Shown piece after piece: positions 61,325 to 64,000 of a DNA stretch of 64,000 bases (the stretch's first letter is position 1; each line of letters begins with the position of its first letter). The notes beneath the pieces were generated by a model. It was not told where the DNA came from and ran no database searches. It saw only the letters and a list, made by a program, of their open reading frames with translations. The position numbers and the translations under genes were made by a program. This DNA is from Priestia filamentosa (GTDB lineage Bacteria; Bacillota; Bacilli; Bacillales; Bacillaceae_H), in contig NZ_FXAJ01000001.1 in NCBI RefSeq assembly GCF_900177535.1, positions 1,357,958 through 1,421,957 of the forward strand, in the 5' to 3' direction.

Positions 61325-61651
61325 ATGCGTAAATATTTGTTTATTTTTACTCTCTGTTCTTTCCTATTCGGATTTCTGACTCCTATCACAACATTTGGAG
61401 CTCCTGAAAATACGAATAATGAAGTAAAGTTGACAGAAGAACAGCAAAAAGAGATTTCAGTGCTACAAAAAGAGCTTTTCACAAAGAAAAAAGAAATCAT
61501 TACGAAATATATGGAATATGGAGTGATTTCAGAGAAACAAGGAAAAGAGATGCTTGCTCATATTGAGCGTCATTATGAAAAGAAAAAAGAGCATAATTTC
61601 ATGCCGCCCAAACATAGAAAACATTGTGAGCATGATAAAAAAGGAAGCTAA
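61325..61651 (+). CDS. YckD-like secreted protein (DUF2680)
   Basis: A 108-residue exported protein with a Sec signal (cleavage likely near TTFGA at about 25) and a mature helical part rich in Lys and Glu (TEEQQKEISVLQKELFTKKK, KYMEYGVISEKQGKEML), the DUF2680 pattern of B. subtilis YckD. It ends in a His/Lys-rich tail. Function is unknown. The ATG follows GAAAGGAGCG; the in-frame upstream ATG overlaps that site. Confidence 0.77.
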   Translation: MRKYLFIFTLCSFLFGFLTPITTFGAPENTNNEVKLTEEQQKEISVLQKELFTKKKEIITKYMEYGVISEKQGKEMLAHIERHYEKKKEHNFMPPKHRKHCEHDKKGS

Positions 61652-61667
61652 CCGCTTCCTTTTTTAA
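61636..61667. terminator. Bidirectional terminator
   Basis: AAAAAGGAAGC pairs with GCTTCCTTTTT between convergent genes. Confidence 0.9.
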
Positions 61668-62407
61668 ATATGTTGTCCTTTATACATATCATCTAACTGT
61701 TTTTCAAATTCTTCCGTAATCGGCTCATTTGAGTTATACTCTGGACCGCTCTTGATTTTGTCTTTTGAAAGGTTTATATACACTTTTTGGGTGTCCCAAT
61801 CCACTTTTGTAATCCAGTTAGGGGAAATAAGAATTTTTTTGCCAAACCAAAAGCTTTTTGTATTAACAACAATATAACGAATTCTCCACGTATCTTCTTC
61901 CAAAATAAAGTCTTCTACATATCCAAATTCGCTGTCTGTTGCTTGGATGGAATAACCAATGACTTCTACCGCACTGCGAAGGTGAGCTTCCTCATTAGCA
62001 GCAGGAGTTTCAATTTCTTCAGTCTCGTTTTCTCTTTTTGAAATATCTTTCGGATACGATCCTTCTCCCCATAAACCTGTCATCCCCCAATAAGGAACAA
62101 ATCCATAATAAGTAAGAAGCTCTCTTTCATGCTGACGGGAAATCGGCTTATGGGCATCAATATCAGGGCTGTCTTTTACTTGTTGCTTTGTTAAATTTAC
62201 GCCAAAATATTTGTCATCCATGTTAATAGCGTTCAGCGCAGCGGGAGGAATAAGTACGCTTTTACCTGGTAGCCATTTTTTTGTATTTGCTACAAGATAG
62301 CGTAGCGTCCATTTTTCATCATCAAAATAAATATCTTCTACTCTACCAAGTTCATCGTCTTGAGCTGAAAGGGTAAACCCGTGAATATGATCTGTGCTGT
62401 ATAACAT
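61664..62407 (-). CDS. Tandem PRC-barrel domain protein
   Basis: A 247-residue protein with two PRC-barrel domains (about 5-75 and 150-225), each with the D-x-E-[FL]-G-x-V-E-D-x-[FY] pattern (DDELGRVEDIYFD and DSEFGYVEDFILE), joined by an acidic linker. PRC barrels mediate protein or RNA contacts; in bacilli such proteins are often linked to stress or sporulation, but no role is fixed. The ATG at 62405-62407 follows AAGGAGAG; a GTG three codons upstream is less likely. Confidence 0.78.
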   Translation of the reverse strand: MLYSTDHIHGFTLSAQDDELGRVEDIYFDDEKWTLRYLVANTKKWLPGKSVLIPPAALNAINMDDKYFGVNLTKQQVKDSPDIDAHKPISRQHERELLTYYGFVPYWGMTGLWGEGSYPKDISKRENETEEIETPAANEEAHLRSAVEVIGYSIQATDSEFGYVEDFILEEDTWRIRYIVVNTKSFWFGKKILISPNWITKVDWDTQKVYINLSKDKIKSGPEYNSNEPITEEFEKQLDDMYKGQHI

Positions 62408-62492
62408 CCATATCACTCTCCTTAGTTATCACTACCCTTAATATAAAAAATTAAACAAGTTGTAGAGAAAATTTGGAGGATAATCGTTATAA

Positions 62493-64000
<1,508 letters not shown>

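Overview
The window looks like a chromosome segment of a low-GC, spore-forming Bacillaceae (Bacillus/Priestia-like). Coding is dense, ribosome binding sites are strong (AAGGAGG type), and many genes resemble B. subtilis ones: proI/proB/proA, Amj, YdjO, YvgO, YckD, CtaM/YozB, PepF, a Rok-like protein and barnase/barstar. A large collagen-like protein of the exosporium type closes the window. Species cannot be fixed from sequence reading alone. No rRNA, tRNA or CRISPR array was seen.

Layout. 1-25.8 kb is ordinary backbone: a complete proline pathway (proI-proB-proA), a chemotaxis receptor broken by an in-frame amber codon, a cytochrome oxidase assembly factor, oligoendopeptidase F, a malonate transporter (madL/madM) with a cre-like site, an MFS transporter, a HemD-like protein, RNase H, an acyl-CoA synthetase, a sigma-B-type promoter driving a YvgO-like secreted protein, nitronate monooxygenase, a YihY membrane protein, a Nudix hydrolase, and a LysR regulator divergent from a ubiD-type decarboxylase gene that is cut off.

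25.83-43.17 kb is the most notable part: about 17.3 kb bounded by imperfect inverted repeats that I could align by eye, with a Tn554-like recombination module at its right end (three tyrosine recombinases with their catalytic residues plus a small coiled-coil TnpC-like protein). Its cargo is two anti-phage systems: a Lamassu/ABC-3C-type operon (Cap4-like nuclease effector, middle component, Rad50-like ATPase with zinc hook) and a Gabija-type pair (OLD nuclease, UvrD-like helicase). An IS1595-family transposase remnant and two accessory genes lie among them. Both neighbouring host genes (ubiD on the left, an amino-acid permease on the right) appear to have lost their 3' ends, which suggests deletion at the insertion site.

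43.2-64 kb returns to backbone: barnase and barstar; two divergent GntR-controlled catabolic groups (CaiB-type CoA transferase plus HMG-CoA-lyase-like enzyme; aldehyde dehydrogenase, ThDP enzyme and MFS transporter), each with its own repeated operator-like motif; a small HExxH protein; a Mug-type DNA glycosylase; an ascorbate-type PTS operon whose only EIIA domain is inside its regulator, ending in an AlsE-like epimerase; a YckD-like protein; a PRC-barrel protein; and a collagen-like protein running off the end with a 99-bp tandem repeat.
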